Shown piece after piece: positions 15,810-25,136 of a DNA stretch of 64,000 nt (positions are counted from its first letter, which is position 1; every line of letters begins with the position of its first letter). A model generated the notes under the pieces. It had not been told where the DNA came from. It searched no databases and saw nothing but the letters and a program-made list of their open reading frames with translations. Where the stretch lies: NCBI RefSeq assembly GCF_003688995.1, contig NZ_PENI01000006.1:62001-126000 (forward strand). The letters are read 5' to 3'. A program made the position numbers and the translations under genes. Source of the stretch: Streptomyces shenzhenensis. GTDB taxonomy: Bacteria; Actinomycetota; Actinomycetes; Streptomycetales; Streptomycetaceae.

Positions 15810-16868
15810 TCAGCCCTGGATCTGCAACTCCCGCAGATGCTGCTGGACATGGTCCAGGGCGCCCTGCCGGCGGCCCGGGACCCGTTGGCGCAACTCCGCG
15901 AGGGCGGCGCCCAGTTCCCGGGCCGGGGCCGCGTCGCCGATGCGGCCCCACTGGTGGTGGGCCCGGTCCACCGCCGCCTCCACCGCGGGCGCGTCCGCGG
16001 GCTGCCCCGCGGCCAGCCGGGCCCCGGCCACGGTCAGCCAGGTGCGGCAGCTGCGCACCGCGTCCCCCGCGAACATCGCGAGGTCCGCACGGACCTCGGC
16101 CCAGTGCAGCGCGTCCTCGGAGCCCGGCCCGTACGCCCGCACCGCGGCCTGCTCCCACCGCGCGGCCAGCGCATCCGCCTCGGCGTGCCGGCCTGCCTGT
16201 ACGGCGGCGGCGATCGCGGCATGGGGATCGCCGCTCGCCGGGGCGGGCGCGGCCAGCAGGACGTCGCCCGCCGCCTCCTCGCCGAGCCGGGCCAGCACCT
16301 GCTGGTGCAGCTGCTCCAGCGGCGGCCGGTGCCCGCTGCGCAGCACCGTCGCCACCGCCTTCATGTACGACGGCACGGCGACCGTGCGGCGGGCCGGGGG
16401 CGGTGCTATCCGGCCGTAGACGGGGTTGTTGCGGCCGGAGTCGAGCGGCGTGCTGCGCAGGTGCTGCCAGGTCTCGGCGTCCGCGTGCAGATCGACGACG
16501 AGGGTGGTCGCGCCGGACGGACGCAGCCGCAGCTCCTCGCGGAACCAGTGCCAGGGGAAGGCGGTGTAGCGGACGGTCGCCGCGGTGGTGCGGGCCAGCG
16601 CCAGATGCGGCAGGTGCTGGCGCCGGTCCAGCTGGAGCTGGCCGGTGACGAACACGGTCAGCGGGCCGGGGGCCGCCGCGGCGGCGCGCAGCCGGGTCAG
16701 CACGGCCTGCGGCTCCAGCGGATCGGCGAGTTCGACCACGTTGGCGGTGTCCGTGCCGGCGAGCACGTCGGGTGCGACGGCCGCGAGGACGGGGAGCACG
16801 GAGGCCGCGTCGACCAGGCGCCCCCGGCCCATCGGCGAGGCCGCGAGCAGCAGCACGGTTCCGGGCAT
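15810..16868 (-). CDS. Uncharacterised protein with tetratricopeptide-like C-terminus
   Basis: A 352-residue cytoplasmic protein I do not recognise. The N-terminal half (MPGTVLLLAASPMGRGRLVDAASVLPVLAAVAP, VFVTGQLQL, TLVVDLHADAETWQHL) alternates strands and helices. The C-terminal half is helical with Ala-rich repeats (AAVQAGRHAEADALAARWEQAAVRAYGPGSEDALHWAEVRADLAMFAGD) that resemble the TPRs of Streptomyces regulatory proteins. ATG 16868 is preferred to the in-frame codon at 16889 because AGGGGAGGGACG directly precedes it. It stands convergent to the propeller gene, 13 bases away, with no terminator between. Confidence 0.6.
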   Translation of the reverse strand: MPGTVLLLAASPMGRGRLVDAASVLPVLAAVAPDVLAGTDTANVVELADPLEPQAVLTRLRAAAAAPGPLTVFVTGQLQLDRRQHLPHLALARTTAATVRYTAFPWHWFREELRLRPSGATTLVVDLHADAETWQHLRSTPLDSGRNNPVYGRIAPPPARRTVAVPSYMKAVATVLRSGHRPPLEQLHQQVLARLGEEAAGDVLLAAPAPASGDPHAAIAAAVQAGRHAEADALAARWEQAAVRAYGPGSEDALHWAEVRADLAMFAGDAVRSCRTWLTVAGARLAAGQPADAPAVEAAVDRAHHQWGRIGDAAPARELGAALAELRQRVPGRRQGALDHVQQHLRELQIQG

Positions 16869-16930
16869 CGTCCCTCCCCTGTCGATCACCTAGGGCAGCA
16901 CGGTAACCGCTGTTGCCGCACAGCAGGGGC

Positions 16931-18100
16931 TCAGGACCGCAATCGTCCCCGTACGGGAAGCTGGGCGGGAGTCCAGCCCATCACCCGCCGTACCGCGAAA
17001 ACCGTGGTGTCGTCGGCGAGATGACCGTCGGTGTGGCGGAGCGTGCCGTCCCGCACCACGGCCACCAGCCGCGCCGGCTCGGCCGTGCCCGGGTCCGCGG
17101 CCACCGCCCGGGTCACCTCCTGCGCCAGCGGATAGAACCTCCCGGTCCCGTCCCTGGCCTCCGTGACGCCGTCGGTGACCAGCAGCAGAGTCTCCCCGGC
17201 GCCCAGCGCCACGCGGTGCACCCGTGGCGGTCCGTCCGCGAACTCGCCCATGCCGAGCGGCAGACCGTCACCGGGCGGCAGCAGACGCACCCCGCCGGGG
17301 GTGACCGCCATCGGGGGCTCGTGGCCGAAGTTGACGACCTCCACGAAGCCCGACTCCCGGACGGGGAAACCGACCAGCAGGGCGGTGGCGAACCGGTCCC
17401 CGTCCTTCCGGCCCAGGGCGGCGGTGTGCCGGCGGTGGCGCAGCATCCGGGTCTCCAGACGGGCGGCCACGGCCGCGAGGTCCGGCTCGTGGTAGGCGGC
17501 CTCCCGGAAGGTGCCGAGCAGTGCGACGGCCGTGTCCACCGCGGCCAGGCCCTTGCCCTGCACATCGCCGACGAACACGCGGGTGCCGTGGGGGCCGGGC
17601 TGGATGTCGTAGAAGTCGCCGCCGACCCGGGCGTGGGTGTCCGCGGACAGGTAGACGGCCGCGTTCTCCAGGCCGGCCCAGCCCGGCGGCAGCTGACGCA
17701 GCACGGTACGGCGGGTGGTCTCGACGATGTCCCGCATGTGCAGCATGAGGCGCTCGGTACGCAGCCGGACCGCGCACGCGAGGGTGGCGAGGAAGCCGCC
17801 GAGGGCGACCAGTACGAAGTCGGGCAGGCCCGCCTGGTACTGGCTCGGCCAGGCGGCGTCCACGACGATGTACACCAGCAGCGAGAGCACCGCGAACCAG
17901 CCCGTGGTCCACACCCCGCAGATCGCGGCGGCCGTGCCGGGCACGAGCACGATCCAGGAGATGACGCGGAACTTCTCGGTGGTGTTGACGTCGATCACGA
18001 CGATCAGCGCGAGCAGCAGGAGCGGCGGCAGCCACGCGACGCTGAGCCCGTGGATCCGCAGCAGCTGCCGCGGCGGGGCGTCGTCGTCGTAGCTGGTCAC
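16931..18100 (-). CDS. Membrane-anchored SpoIIE-type PP2C phosphatase
   Basis: A 389-residue protein (445 if the frame is taken to 18268). Four or five membrane segments lie in the first ~110 residues (WLPPLLLLALIVVIDV, VISWIVLVPGTAAAICGV, WFAVLSLLVYIVV, FVLVALGGFLATLA). A PP2C/SpoIIE domain follows, with metal-binding GGDFYDI and GDVQGKGLAAVDTA, FATALLVGF, GHEPPM and LLVTDGVTEARD. Such phosphatases dephosphorylate anti-anti-sigma factors. GTG 18100 follows AAAGGCGGG at good distance; ATG 18121 is an alternative. No HATPase or STAS gene is adjacent. Confidence 0.85.
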   Translation of the reverse strand: MTSYDDDAPPRQLLRIHGLSVAWLPPLLLLALIVVIDVNTTEKFRVISWIVLVPGTAAAICGVWTTGWFAVLSLLVYIVVDAAWPSQYQAGLPDFVLVALGGFLATLACAVRLRTERLMLHMRDIVETTRRTVLRQLPPGWAGLENAAVYLSADTHARVGGDFYDIQPGPHGTRVFVGDVQGKGLAAVDTAVALLGTFREAAYHEPDLAAVAARLETRMLRHRRHTAALGRKDGDRFATALLVGFPVRESGFVEVVNFGHEPPMAVTPGGVRLLPPGDGLPLGMGEFADGPPRVHRVALGAGETLLLVTDGVTEARDGTGRFYPLAQEVTRAVAADPGTAEPARLVAVVRDGTLRHTDGHLADDTTVFAVRRVMGWTPAQLPVRGRLRS

Positions 18101-18266
18101 GGCGTGCGGCCCGCCTTTCATGGACCTCAGCGAAGCATGGGTGCGCACCGGCCGCATCCGGGGGTCGGGGCCGCACGACTTGCCGGGCCCTCGCCCCAGG
18201 TGTGCGCTGGAAGCCGGGGGCGGATTCGGGGGCGGTCTTTCGGGGGCGAGAGAGAGAAGGGCTCTC

Positions 18267-18707
18267 ATGACTCAAGCGGCACCCACGTCCGAGGTCGTGC
18301 CCCGCACCCGCCGGACGCCCGACATCTTCGGCGAGCACACCCACGCGAGGGCCCGGCTGGCGTTCCCCGTCCTGCTCGGGCTCGTCTACGGCTACTGGGC
18401 CGCGGCCAACCGGCGCGGCGGCGGGCCCATCACCGGCTGGAACATCCTGTTCGGCTTCGTGACCGCGCTCGTGTTCGTCCTGGTGTACCTGGGCGTGCAG
18501 GCGCTGGCCCCGCGTCTGCGGCGGGAGCTGCACGCACTGCTGTGGACCGCCTTCGGCGGCATCGCGTTCGGCTTCCTCTACAACCAGTCCGGAGAATCCG
18601 TGCTCCGCACCACCGGCATGTCACTGGCCATCGCCGCGGTCTTCTTCGTCGTGCTCTTCTACCGCTACTACACCCACGAGGACGCAACGGGCCACCGAAT
18701 CCGCTGA
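18267..18707 (+). CDS. Small integral membrane protein, unknown function
   Basis: A 146-residue protein with a soluble N-terminus (MTQAAPTSEVVPRTRRTPDIFGEHTHARARLA) and four hydrophobic segments: FPVLLGLVYGYWAA, NILFGFVTALVFVLVYLGV, LHALLWTAFGGIAFGFLY and GMSLAIAAVFFVVLFYRYY, ending THEDATGHRIR. ATG 18267 follows AGAGAAGGG. It runs divergently from the SpoIIE phosphatase. I know it only as a conserved actinomycete membrane protein. Confidence 0.75.
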   Translation: MTQAAPTSEVVPRTRRTPDIFGEHTHARARLAFPVLLGLVYGYWAAANRRGGGPITGWNILFGFVTALVFVLVYLGVQALAPRLRRELHALLWTAFGGIAFGFLYNQSGESVLRTTGMSLAIAAVFFVVLFYRYYTHEDATGHRIR

Positions 18708-19191
18708 CACCCGCTCCGCGGCGGTGAGCGGGGCTGCGACCCGGACCGGGGCCGAGATCGTCGCCGAGTACGCGTCAGTGCGCTGCACGGCTCCGCCCTC
18801 GGGCGGTTGACGGCGGCCGACACCGCCGACGGGGACCGGCATGGCCGTCGGCGTCGAGGCCGGAGCACCGCCGAGCGCCGGACGGCGCCGCTGCCGAAGC
18901 CGCAGCGGCGGATTCAGGTCCGCACCGAGCGCGGCACGGCACGGCACCGTGGCCGGAACCGCCGCCCGGGCCGCCGCCGGAGCCGGGTCGGGGCCGCCGC
19001 CGCGCGCCCCCGGGCCGGAACCACCGCCGGGCGCGGCACCGCTGCCCGAGGTGAGGGCTCCGCCGGGAGCGGGCCCGCCCGGAAGCCACGGCGGGCCGCG
19101 GTGCGGTGTGGTGGGGCCAGTACGGGCTGTGTTCCACCCGAATGCAGTCTTACCGGTCGCGTGCCGGGCCGGTAGGCCGTTGCCTGGAAGG
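18708..19191. other. Intergenic stretch of 484 bases without recognised gene
   Basis: The frame used by the next gene is open back to 18841, but the upstream translation is Arg, Pro, Gly and Ala-rich with no family features and is unlikely to be coding. I see no clear promoter, terminator or RNA gene. Very high GC with short GCC/CGG repeats. Confidence 0.5.
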
Positions 19192-20202
19192 GTGCCCCCT
19201 CGTCTCAGGCGCGCCCTGTCGGCGGCGCTGATCACGCTGTCCTGCCTCCTCGTGCCGCTCGGCGCACTGGCGGCCTGGGCGGCGTACGGGCTCGCCGACA
19301 CCGGCCGGTACGTCACGACGATGGCGCCGCTCGCCAGCGACCCGGACGTACGCAACGCGGTCGCGGACACCGTCGGGGCGGGCATCATGCGCGAGGTCGA
19401 CCAGAAGCTCGACGTCCGCCCGGTGCGGGGCGCCGTCGGGCCCTTCGTGCACGACGCGGTGCACTCCTTCACCCAGACCCGCGCCTTCCGGCTCGCCTGG
19501 GACGAGGGCAACCGCGCCACCCATGACGCCGTACTGCGCGCGCTGCGTGGCGAGGGCGGGGAGGACGGCCTGCTCGAACAGCCGGTCACCGTCGACCTCG
19601 CCCCCGTCACCGCCCAGGTCAAGCGCCAGCTCGCCGAGGACCACATGCCGCTCGCCGACCGGATCCCGGTCGAGCACACCGCGTTCGCCGTACTGCCCGC
19701 ACAGGAACTGGCACCTCTCCGGAAGGGATTCCACGTGCTCGAAGTCGCCGGGTTCTGGCTCCCCGTGGCGGCCGTCGTCTTCGCCGTCGCCGGAATCGCC
19801 CTCGCTGTCCACCGCCGCCGCGCGATCACCGCGACCGCGCTCGGCACGGCCCTGGGCGGCGCCCTGCTCGGCGTCGCCCTCGCCGTGGGCCGCCGGCTCA
19901 CCCTCGCCGACCTGCCCACCGACGTCCCCCAGCCGGCCGCCGGCGCCGTCTACGACGCCCTCACGGCCACCCTGCGCATGGTCTCCTGGCTGCTGCTGGG
20001 CCTCGGCCTCGCGGTGGCCCTGATCACCTGGCTGACCCGGAACGTACGCGTTCCGCACCCTCGGGCGCGTGACCTGCCGGCCCGCCGGAACGCCCCCCGG
20101 CGGGAGCGCCCCGCCGCATTCGAGGACGAGACCGTCCAGGCCGAAGCGGGCGTGGGAGCGGGCTGGCCCCCGGGAGGCCCCACAGCCACCCCGGGAGCGT
20201 GA
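19192..20202 (+). CDS. Membrane protein with large external loop, unknown function
   Basis: About 336 residues. One membrane helix near the start (LSAALITLSCLLVPLGALAAWAAYGL) is followed by a ~160-residue extracytoplasmic domain (DTGRYVTTMAPLASDPDVRNAVADTVGAGIMREV, LDVRPVRGAVGPFVHDAVHSFTQT) and three more helices (LPVAAVVFAVAGIAL, ALGTALGGALLGVAL, WLLLGLGLAVALITWL). The C-terminal tail is charged and probably cytoplasmic. GTG 19192 has GGAAGG almost touching it, and TTG 19180 is a possible alternative, so the start is uncertain. The family is common in Streptomyces but has no known role. Confidence 0.65.
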   Translation: MPPRLRRALSAALITLSCLLVPLGALAAWAAYGLADTGRYVTTMAPLASDPDVRNAVADTVGAGIMREVDQKLDVRPVRGAVGPFVHDAVHSFTQTRAFRLAWDEGNRATHDAVLRALRGEGGEDGLLEQPVTVDLAPVTAQVKRQLAEDHMPLADRIPVEHTAFAVLPAQELAPLRKGFHVLEVAGFWLPVAAVVFAVAGIALAVHRRRAITATALGTALGGALLGVALAVGRRLTLADLPTDVPQPAAGAVYDALTATLRMVSWLLLGLGLAVALITWLTRNVRVPHPRARDLPARRNAPRRERPAAFEDETVQAEAGVGAGWPPGGPTATPGA

Positions 20203-20847
20203 CGGCGGCGGACGCTCCCGTATCGGATGCGTCGCGCTGCCGCTCGCCGCGGTCAGCGCCGTCGTCGACTGCCGGGCCGCCGACACCGGGCTGCGGGGCT
20301 GACCTCGAACGTGGAGTTCGGCCGCGGCACCGGCTCCCTGGTCCCCGGGATCCGGCACTGGAAACCCGACGTGGCGTTCGTGGCGGAGCGCGAACGCGGC
20401 TGCCGGGCCGCCCTGGAACGGGACCTCGGCGCCGCCTACCCCGCCCGGCAGGCGGTCGCGGCGGACGGCTCGGCGGGCTCGGTCATCCTCGGCCGGCACC
20501 CGCTGCGCGGCACCGCCGGCGTCCCCGGCACGCTGGGCATGCCCGGCGCCGTCGCCGACGTCCGCGGACACGCCGTACGCCTCCAGCTCGCCCACCCCCT
20601 GCCACCGCCGCCCCGCCAGGTCGGCGTCCGGCGCCGCGAGCCGGGCCGGCTGCGTCAGTCCACCGCCGCCGACCCGGCCGCCCCGACCGTCCTGGCCGGT
20701 GACTTCAACGCCTCCCAGGACCACGCCGCCTTCCGCCGCCTCCTCGACACCGGGCTGCAGGACGCCGCCCGGCCCGCCGGGCACGACCGCGCCCCGAGCC
20801 GGCCCGCCAGGACCGCCCGGGGTGACCCGGACATGACGTGGACATAA
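20203..20847 (+). pseudogene. Remnant of a membrane endonuclease/exonuclease/phosphatase-family gene
   Basis: At ~20218-20299 one frame reads a TM-like piece (RIGCVALPLAAVSAVVDCRAADTG). Then a different frame reads LTSNVEFGRGTGSLV, PDVAFVAERERGCRAALERDL, GSAGSVILGRHPL, MPGAVADVRGHAVRLQLAHPLP and TVLAGDFNASQDHAAFRRLLDTGLQDAAR. That second part is the EEP domain with its DFN motif. The family's multi-helix N-terminal region between these parts is missing, and the C-terminal catalytic His segment (Q-I-D-H type) is replaced by ARTARGDPDMTWT and a stop. Two deletions plus a frame change mean the gene is dead, though the middle frame is still open. Confidence 0.6.
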
Positions 20848-20848
20848 T
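20821..20848 (+). promoter_or_regulatory. Candidate leaderless promoter of the FUSC gene
   Basis: GGTGAC at 20821-20826, a 16-base spacer and CATAAT at 20843-20848 precede ATG 20855 by six bases. The transcription start expected seven bases after the -10 falls on the A of the ATG. No SD-like sequence other than GGGG is present. Confidence 0.45.
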
Positions 20849-20854
20849 GGGGCC

Positions 20855-22798
20855 ATGTCCCGCGAGTTCCCCATCAGCCTCACCCCTCCCGACTGGCTGG
20901 TCCGGAACCTCCGGCCGCAGCAGGCGCCCGTCAACCGCCCCGCCATGGTCCGCGCCGCCGTCGCCATGGCCCTGCCGCTGGCCCTGGGCCTCGCCATGGA
21001 CCGGCCCGCCTACGGCGCGCTCGCCGCCATGGGCGCCCTGTCCGGCGTCATCGGCGACACCGCCGACGCCTACCATCTGCGGATCCTCAACATCGCCGTC
21101 CCGCAGCTCTTCGGCGCCGTCGGCGTCACCCTCGGCTCGGCCGTGCAGGGCCACGGCTGGCTCGCGGTCGGCGTCCTCACCCTCGTCGCGCTGGTCTCCG
21201 GGATGATCTCGACGATCGGCGCGGTGGCCTCCGTGTCGGGACTGCTGCTGCTCCTGAACGCCGTCGTGGGCGCGGGACTTCCGCTGCCCCCGCCCTGGTG
21301 GCTGGCCCCGGCCCTGATGACCGGCGGCGGACTGCTCGTCCTGCTGCTCGCCCTGCTCTCCTGGCCGCTGCGCGCCAAAGTGCCCGAGCGGACGGCCGTC
21401 GCGGACGCGTACCGGTCGGTCGCCGCACTGCTCGCCGCGTCCGGCACCGACCGCACCGAGGAGTACGACGACGCCCGCCGCGCGGTCACCCAGTCCCTGA
21501 ACCAGTCGTACGACCTGATCCTCGCCCGGCGCGCCCGGCACCACGGCCGCAGCCCCGAACTGACCAGGCTGCTCGCCCAGTTGAACGCGATCACCCCGGT
21601 CGTCGAGGCGGCACCCGCCGCCCATCTGGCCGGCGGGCCACTGCCCCCGGAGATCCCCGCGGCCGTCCGCCGCCTCGCCGACGCCGTGGCGAACGGCGGG
21701 CCCGCACCGGCGGGCCCGGCCCTGCCGAAACCGGCCACCGAGACCGCGCGGGCCGTCGACCACGCCCTGCGGCACGCCGCCGCCGTCGTGACCGCACCCG
21801 ACGTGGACCCCCGCGGCATCGACGACCGCCTCGGCGGCCCCGCCGCCCTGCGCATCCGCACCGCGCGAGCCGCCCGCAGCGTCACCCTGTCCGCCAACTC
21901 CTGGCGCTACGGCCTCCGGCTGGCCCTGTGCATCGGCCTCGCCCAGGTCCTGGTCTCGATCCTGCCGGTGCCCCGCTCCTACTGGGTCGCCCTCACCATC
22001 ACCTTCGTCCTCAAGCCCGACTTCGGCTCGGTGTTCTCCCGCGCGCTGCTGCGGGCGCTGGGCACGGTGGCGGGCCTGCTGATCGCGGCGGCGGTCCTCG
22101 CGGAGGTGCCCTGGGGCTGGTGGGACGTGGCGGTGATGGTGGCGCTCGCGCCGCTGATCCCCGCGTTCACGCCCCGCGGCTACGGCTACCAGACCGCGGC
22201 GATCACCCCGGTGATCCTGCTGCTCTCGGACATCCTGAACCACCAGGGGACGGCGCTGCTGCTGCCGCGGCTGCTGGACTCACTCCTTGGCTGCGCCATC
22301 GCCCTGGTCGCCGGCTATCTGCTGTGGCCGGAGAGCTGGCACACCCGGGTCGGCGACCGGCTCGCCGACGCGGTGGCGGACACGGCCCGCTACGTCGACT
22401 CGGCCTTCCGGCCCGACACCGACCCGGCGGCCCGTGCCCGGATGCGCCGCCGCCTCTACCGCGACCTGTCGGTCATCCGCACCGAGTTCCAGCGCGCCCT
22501 GACCGAACCCCCGCCCACCGGCCGCCGCGCCGCCGCGTGGTGGCCGCTGGTGGTCGCCGTGGAACGCATCGTCGACGCCACGACGGCGGCACGGGTGCGG
22601 GTGCGGCACGGCGCCCCGCCCCCGTCCGCCGCCGAGATCGACCAGGTGGTCCGGCAGCTGAGGGAGCTGTCGGAGGGCGTGCGCCGGGCGGAGACGCTGA
22701 TCGCGGTCCCTGCGGACCTCACCGGGCCGGCGGACGGCGTCCTGGAGCCCTTGCGCCAGGAAGTCGCCGCGGCCCGGGCGATCGCGTCCCCGCACTGA
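20855..22798 (+). CDS. FUSC-family inner-membrane transporter
   Basis: A 647-residue protein with the duplicated FUSC layout. Membrane block 1 covers residues ~28-165 (MVRAAVAMALPLALGLAMDRPAYGALAAMGALSGVIGD, MISTIGAVASVSGLLLLLNAVVGAGLPLPP). A helical cytoplasmic region follows (~170-340). Membrane block 2 covers ~350-500 (YGLRLALCIGLAQVLVSILPVPRSYWVALTITFVLKPDFGSVFSRALLRALGTVAG), followed by a C-terminal helical domain. FUSC proteins (YccS, AaeB type) export aromatic acids or similar compounds. No periplasmic adaptor gene is adjacent. Confidence 0.88.
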   Translation: MSREFPISLTPPDWLVRNLRPQQAPVNRPAMVRAAVAMALPLALGLAMDRPAYGALAAMGALSGVIGDTADAYHLRILNIAVPQLFGAVGVTLGSAVQGHGWLAVGVLTLVALVSGMISTIGAVASVSGLLLLLNAVVGAGLPLPPPWWLAPALMTGGGLLVLLLALLSWPLRAKVPERTAVADAYRSVAALLAASGTDRTEEYDDARRAVTQSLNQSYDLILARRARHHGRSPELTRLLAQLNAITPVVEAAPAAHLAGGPLPPEIPAAVRRLADAVANGGPAPAGPALPKPATETARAVDHALRHAAAVVTAPDVDPRGIDDRLGGPAALRIRTARAARSVTLSANSWRYGLRLALCIGLAQVLVSILPVPRSYWVALTITFVLKPDFGSVFSRALLRALGTVAGLLIAAAVLAEVPWGWWDVAVMVALAPLIPAFTPRGYGYQTAAITPVILLLSDILNHQGTALLLPRLLDSLLGCAIALVAGYLLWPESWHTRVGDRLADAVADTARYVDSAFRPDTDPAARARMRRRLYRDLSVIRTEFQRALTEPPPTGRRAAAWWPLVVAVERIVDATTAARVRVRHGAPPPSAAEIDQVVRQLRELSEGVRRAETLIAVPADLTGPADGVLEPLRQEVAAARAIASPH

Positions 22799-22815
22799 CG
22801 CCGCCCCGCGGTGCG

Positions 22816-24882
22816 TCAGACGCCGATGTCGCAGCCGTCCGCACGCCACACGGCGACCACGGCCGGCCGCACGATCTTCCCGGGTCCGTCCGGCCAGGCG
22901 CTCGCCGGCTGCTCCACCGACGCCCCGTCCACCTCGCCCGGGTGCTGCACGGCGACCAGGACACGGCGTTCCTGCACGATCGGGCCGCAGGTCTCGGCGC
23001 CGTTCGGCATGGTCAGGAACTGCTTCAGCTCACCGCGCCGGTCGCCCTTGGTGGCGACGCCGAACAGGCCGTCGTGCGTGCCGAGCGCGTTGCCGTCGGT
23101 GGAGATCCACAGGTTGCCGTGCACGTCGAAGGCGACGTTGTCCGGGCAGGAGATCGGGCTCACGCGGTCCTTCGGGAAGCCCGCGAAGTAGGTGGCCGGG
23201 TCGGCGGGGTCACCGGCGACCAGGAACACCGACCAGCCGAAGGAGGTGGCGTCGGCGTGGTTGCGCCGCTCGGTGAGTTCGAGGATGTGCCCGTGCTTGT
23301 TGTTGGTGCGCGGGTTGGCCTCGTCGGCGACGGGCGAACCCGTCTTGCCGCGGTTGGTGTTGTTGGTGAGCGCGACGTACACCTTGCCGCTCTGCGGCGA
23401 CGGCTCGATGTCCTCGGGGCGGTCCATCTTCGTGGCGCCCACCTTGTCACCGGCGAGCCGCGTGAAGACGAAGACCTCCTCCGCGGTCATGCCCTCGACG
23501 TGCGAGACGGCACCGCGCGCGGTGGCGGTGGCGAGCGGGATCCAGGTGCCGCTGCCGTCGAACTCGCCGTCGGCGGGGAGCGTGCCGCTGCCGTCGATCT
23601 CGCTCGCCGGGGAGTCACCGGTGAGCTTGGCGACGTACAGGGTGCCCTCGTCGAGCAGCGTCAGGTTGTGCTCGCGCGCGGCGCGGCTGTTGCCGTGCCG
23701 CATCCGCTTGCTGCCGACGAACTTGTAGAAGTAGTCGAACCGCTCGTCGTCACCGGTGTAGACGACGGGACGCCCGTCCGACGTCATCCGCACGGTGGCC
23801 GCCTCGTGCTTGAACCGGCCGAGGGCGGTGCGCTTGCGGGGCGTGGACGTCGGGTCGTACGGGTCGAACTCGACGACGTACCCGAACCGGTGGGACTCGT
23901 TGGGCTCCTGGGCGACGTCGAACCGCTTGTCGAACCGCTCCCACTTGCGCTCGGACGCGCCGGTGCCGATGCCGTACCGCTTGTCGGTGTCCCGGCCGGC
24001 GTTGGCGAAGTACTGGTTGAAGTTCTCCTCGCCGTGCAGCGTGGTGCCCCACGGGGTGGTGCCGCCGGAGCAGTTGTTGAGGGTGCCGAGCACCTTGCGG
24101 CCGGTCCGGTCCGCGGAGGTCTTCAGCAGGCTCGAACCGGCGGCGGGCCCGGTGAGCAGGAACTCGCTGGTGGCGGTGATACGCCGGTTGAGGTGGTGCC
24201 GGCTGACGACGGTCAGCTTGCCGCTCCTGCGGTCCTCCTCCACGACGACGGCCCCGAGCCCGTGCGCGGCCCAGGCCACCTCGACCTGCTCGCGGGTGGG
24301 GTTGGCGGCGTCGTACCCGCGGAACATCAGGACCTCGTCCGTGTACTCGTGGTTGGCCACGAGCAGCTGGCGGTTGCGCTCACCGGGAATCGGCAGCAGG
24401 GCGAGGAAGTCGTTGTTGTAGCCGAACTGCCCGGCCTGCGCGGCGGCAGTCTGGTGCTCCGGGTCGAAGGCGGGGGCACCGCGCAGGATGGGGTCGCCCC
24501 AGCGGATGACGACGTTCTGCTGGTAGCCGCCGGGCACGGTGACCTGGTCGGCGGTGTTCGGGGCGACCGCGTCGAACCGCAGGCCGCGCGCGGCCTTGGC
24601 GGGTTTGACGGGCTTGCCCGGCTTGCCGTGTTTCGCCTCGACGGCGGCGGCCTGCGGGGCACCGGCCACGACGGCGGAGCCCGCGGCGGCGGCCACCGTG
24701 ACCACGGCGGCGGCGCGCAGCGCGCCACGGCGGCTCAGGGCGTCGGCGATGACGTCGCCGACGTACTCGTTGGAGCTGGTGTTGGGCACCTCGTGGAAGC
24801 AGGCGTCACCACACCGGAAGCGACAGGTCATGGCGGAACGTCCGCCCGAATGCGAGCTGATGATCGGCAGCAGATTGCGCAC
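22816..24882 (-). CDS. phoX: PhoX-family (DUF839) alkaline phosphatase, Tat-exported
   Basis: A 688-residue protein. The N-terminal ~50 residues precede a twin-arginine signal (SRRGALRAAAVVTVAAAAGSA) and a Lys/Pro linker (KHGKPGKPVKPAKA). The PhoX domain then runs to the end: RGLRFDAVAPNTADQVTVPGGYQQNVVIRWGD, ANHEYTDEVLMF, AHGLGAVVVEE, NNCSGGTTPWGTTLHGEENF and DNVAFDVHGNLWISTDG. PhoX enzymes are Ca/Fe-dependent phosphomonoesterases secreted under phosphate limitation. GTG 24882 follows GGGGAGAG. GTTCA-type direct repeats upstream suggest PhoP control. Confidence 0.87.
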   Translation of the reverse strand: MRNLLPIISSHSGGRSAMTCRFRCGDACFHEVPNTSSNEYVGDVIADALSRRGALRAAAVVTVAAAAGSAVVAGAPQAAAVEAKHGKPGKPVKPAKAARGLRFDAVAPNTADQVTVPGGYQQNVVIRWGDPILRGAPAFDPEHQTAAAQAGQFGYNNDFLALLPIPGERNRQLLVANHEYTDEVLMFRGYDAANPTREQVEVAWAAHGLGAVVVEEDRRSGKLTVVSRHHLNRRITATSEFLLTGPAAGSSLLKTSADRTGRKVLGTLNNCSGGTTPWGTTLHGEENFNQYFANAGRDTDKRYGIGTGASERKWERFDKRFDVAQEPNESHRFGYVVEFDPYDPTSTPRKRTALGRFKHEAATVRMTSDGRPVVYTGDDERFDYFYKFVGSKRMRHGNSRAAREHNLTLLDEGTLYVAKLTGDSPASEIDGSGTLPADGEFDGSGTWIPLATATARGAVSHVEGMTAEEVFVFTRLAGDKVGATKMDRPEDIEPSPQSGKVYVALTNNTNRGKTGSPVADEANPRTNNKHGHILELTERRNHADATSFGWSVFLVAGDPADPATYFAGFPKDRVSPISCPDNVAFDVHGNLWISTDGNALGTHDGLFGVATKGDRRGELKQFLTMPNGAETCGPIVQERRVLVAVQHPGEVDGASVEQPASAWPDGPGKIVRPAVVAVWRADGCDIGV

Positions 24883-24956
24883 TTTGCTCTCCCCTTGCGA
24901 ACCCTTGGTGTGGGCGTGACGGTATGGGCAGGCTTGTGCTGACGGGCGGCCTCCAG

Positions 24957-24983
24957 ATGAACGAGGCGTGAACTGCGGTGACC
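24957..24983 (-). promoter_or_regulatory. PHO-box-like direct repeats upstream of phoX
   Basis: On the minus strand GTTCACGCCTC is followed directly by GTTCATCTGGA, two 11-base units in exact phase; a GGTCACC copy lies one base out of phase upstream. PhoP of Streptomyces binds two or more 11-base units starting GTTCACC. The repeats are 75-101 bases from the phoX start and point toward it. Confidence 0.55.
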
Positions 24984-25136
24984 TTCAAGGACGTTACGGG
25001 TCGGGCCGCCGAGGCATGCGTCCCTGGGGCCGCGGACCCCTCGCCCCTGCCCAAGATCACCATCCAGGGCCGCTAACCTTACGTGTCCGTCCTGGCCAGA
25101 GATTGACGGCATCAACTCACGCGAAGGGTTGCGCAC

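Noticed and set aside
18841..19191. N-terminal extension of the membrane protein at 19192
   Set aside because: The translation is Arg/Pro/Gly/Ala-rich without hydrophobic or family features and no start signal.
21298..24942. 1214-codon plus-strand open frame
   Set aside because: It runs across the FUSC gene in another frame and antisense to phoX; both real genes have clear domains. High GC keeps stop codons rare.
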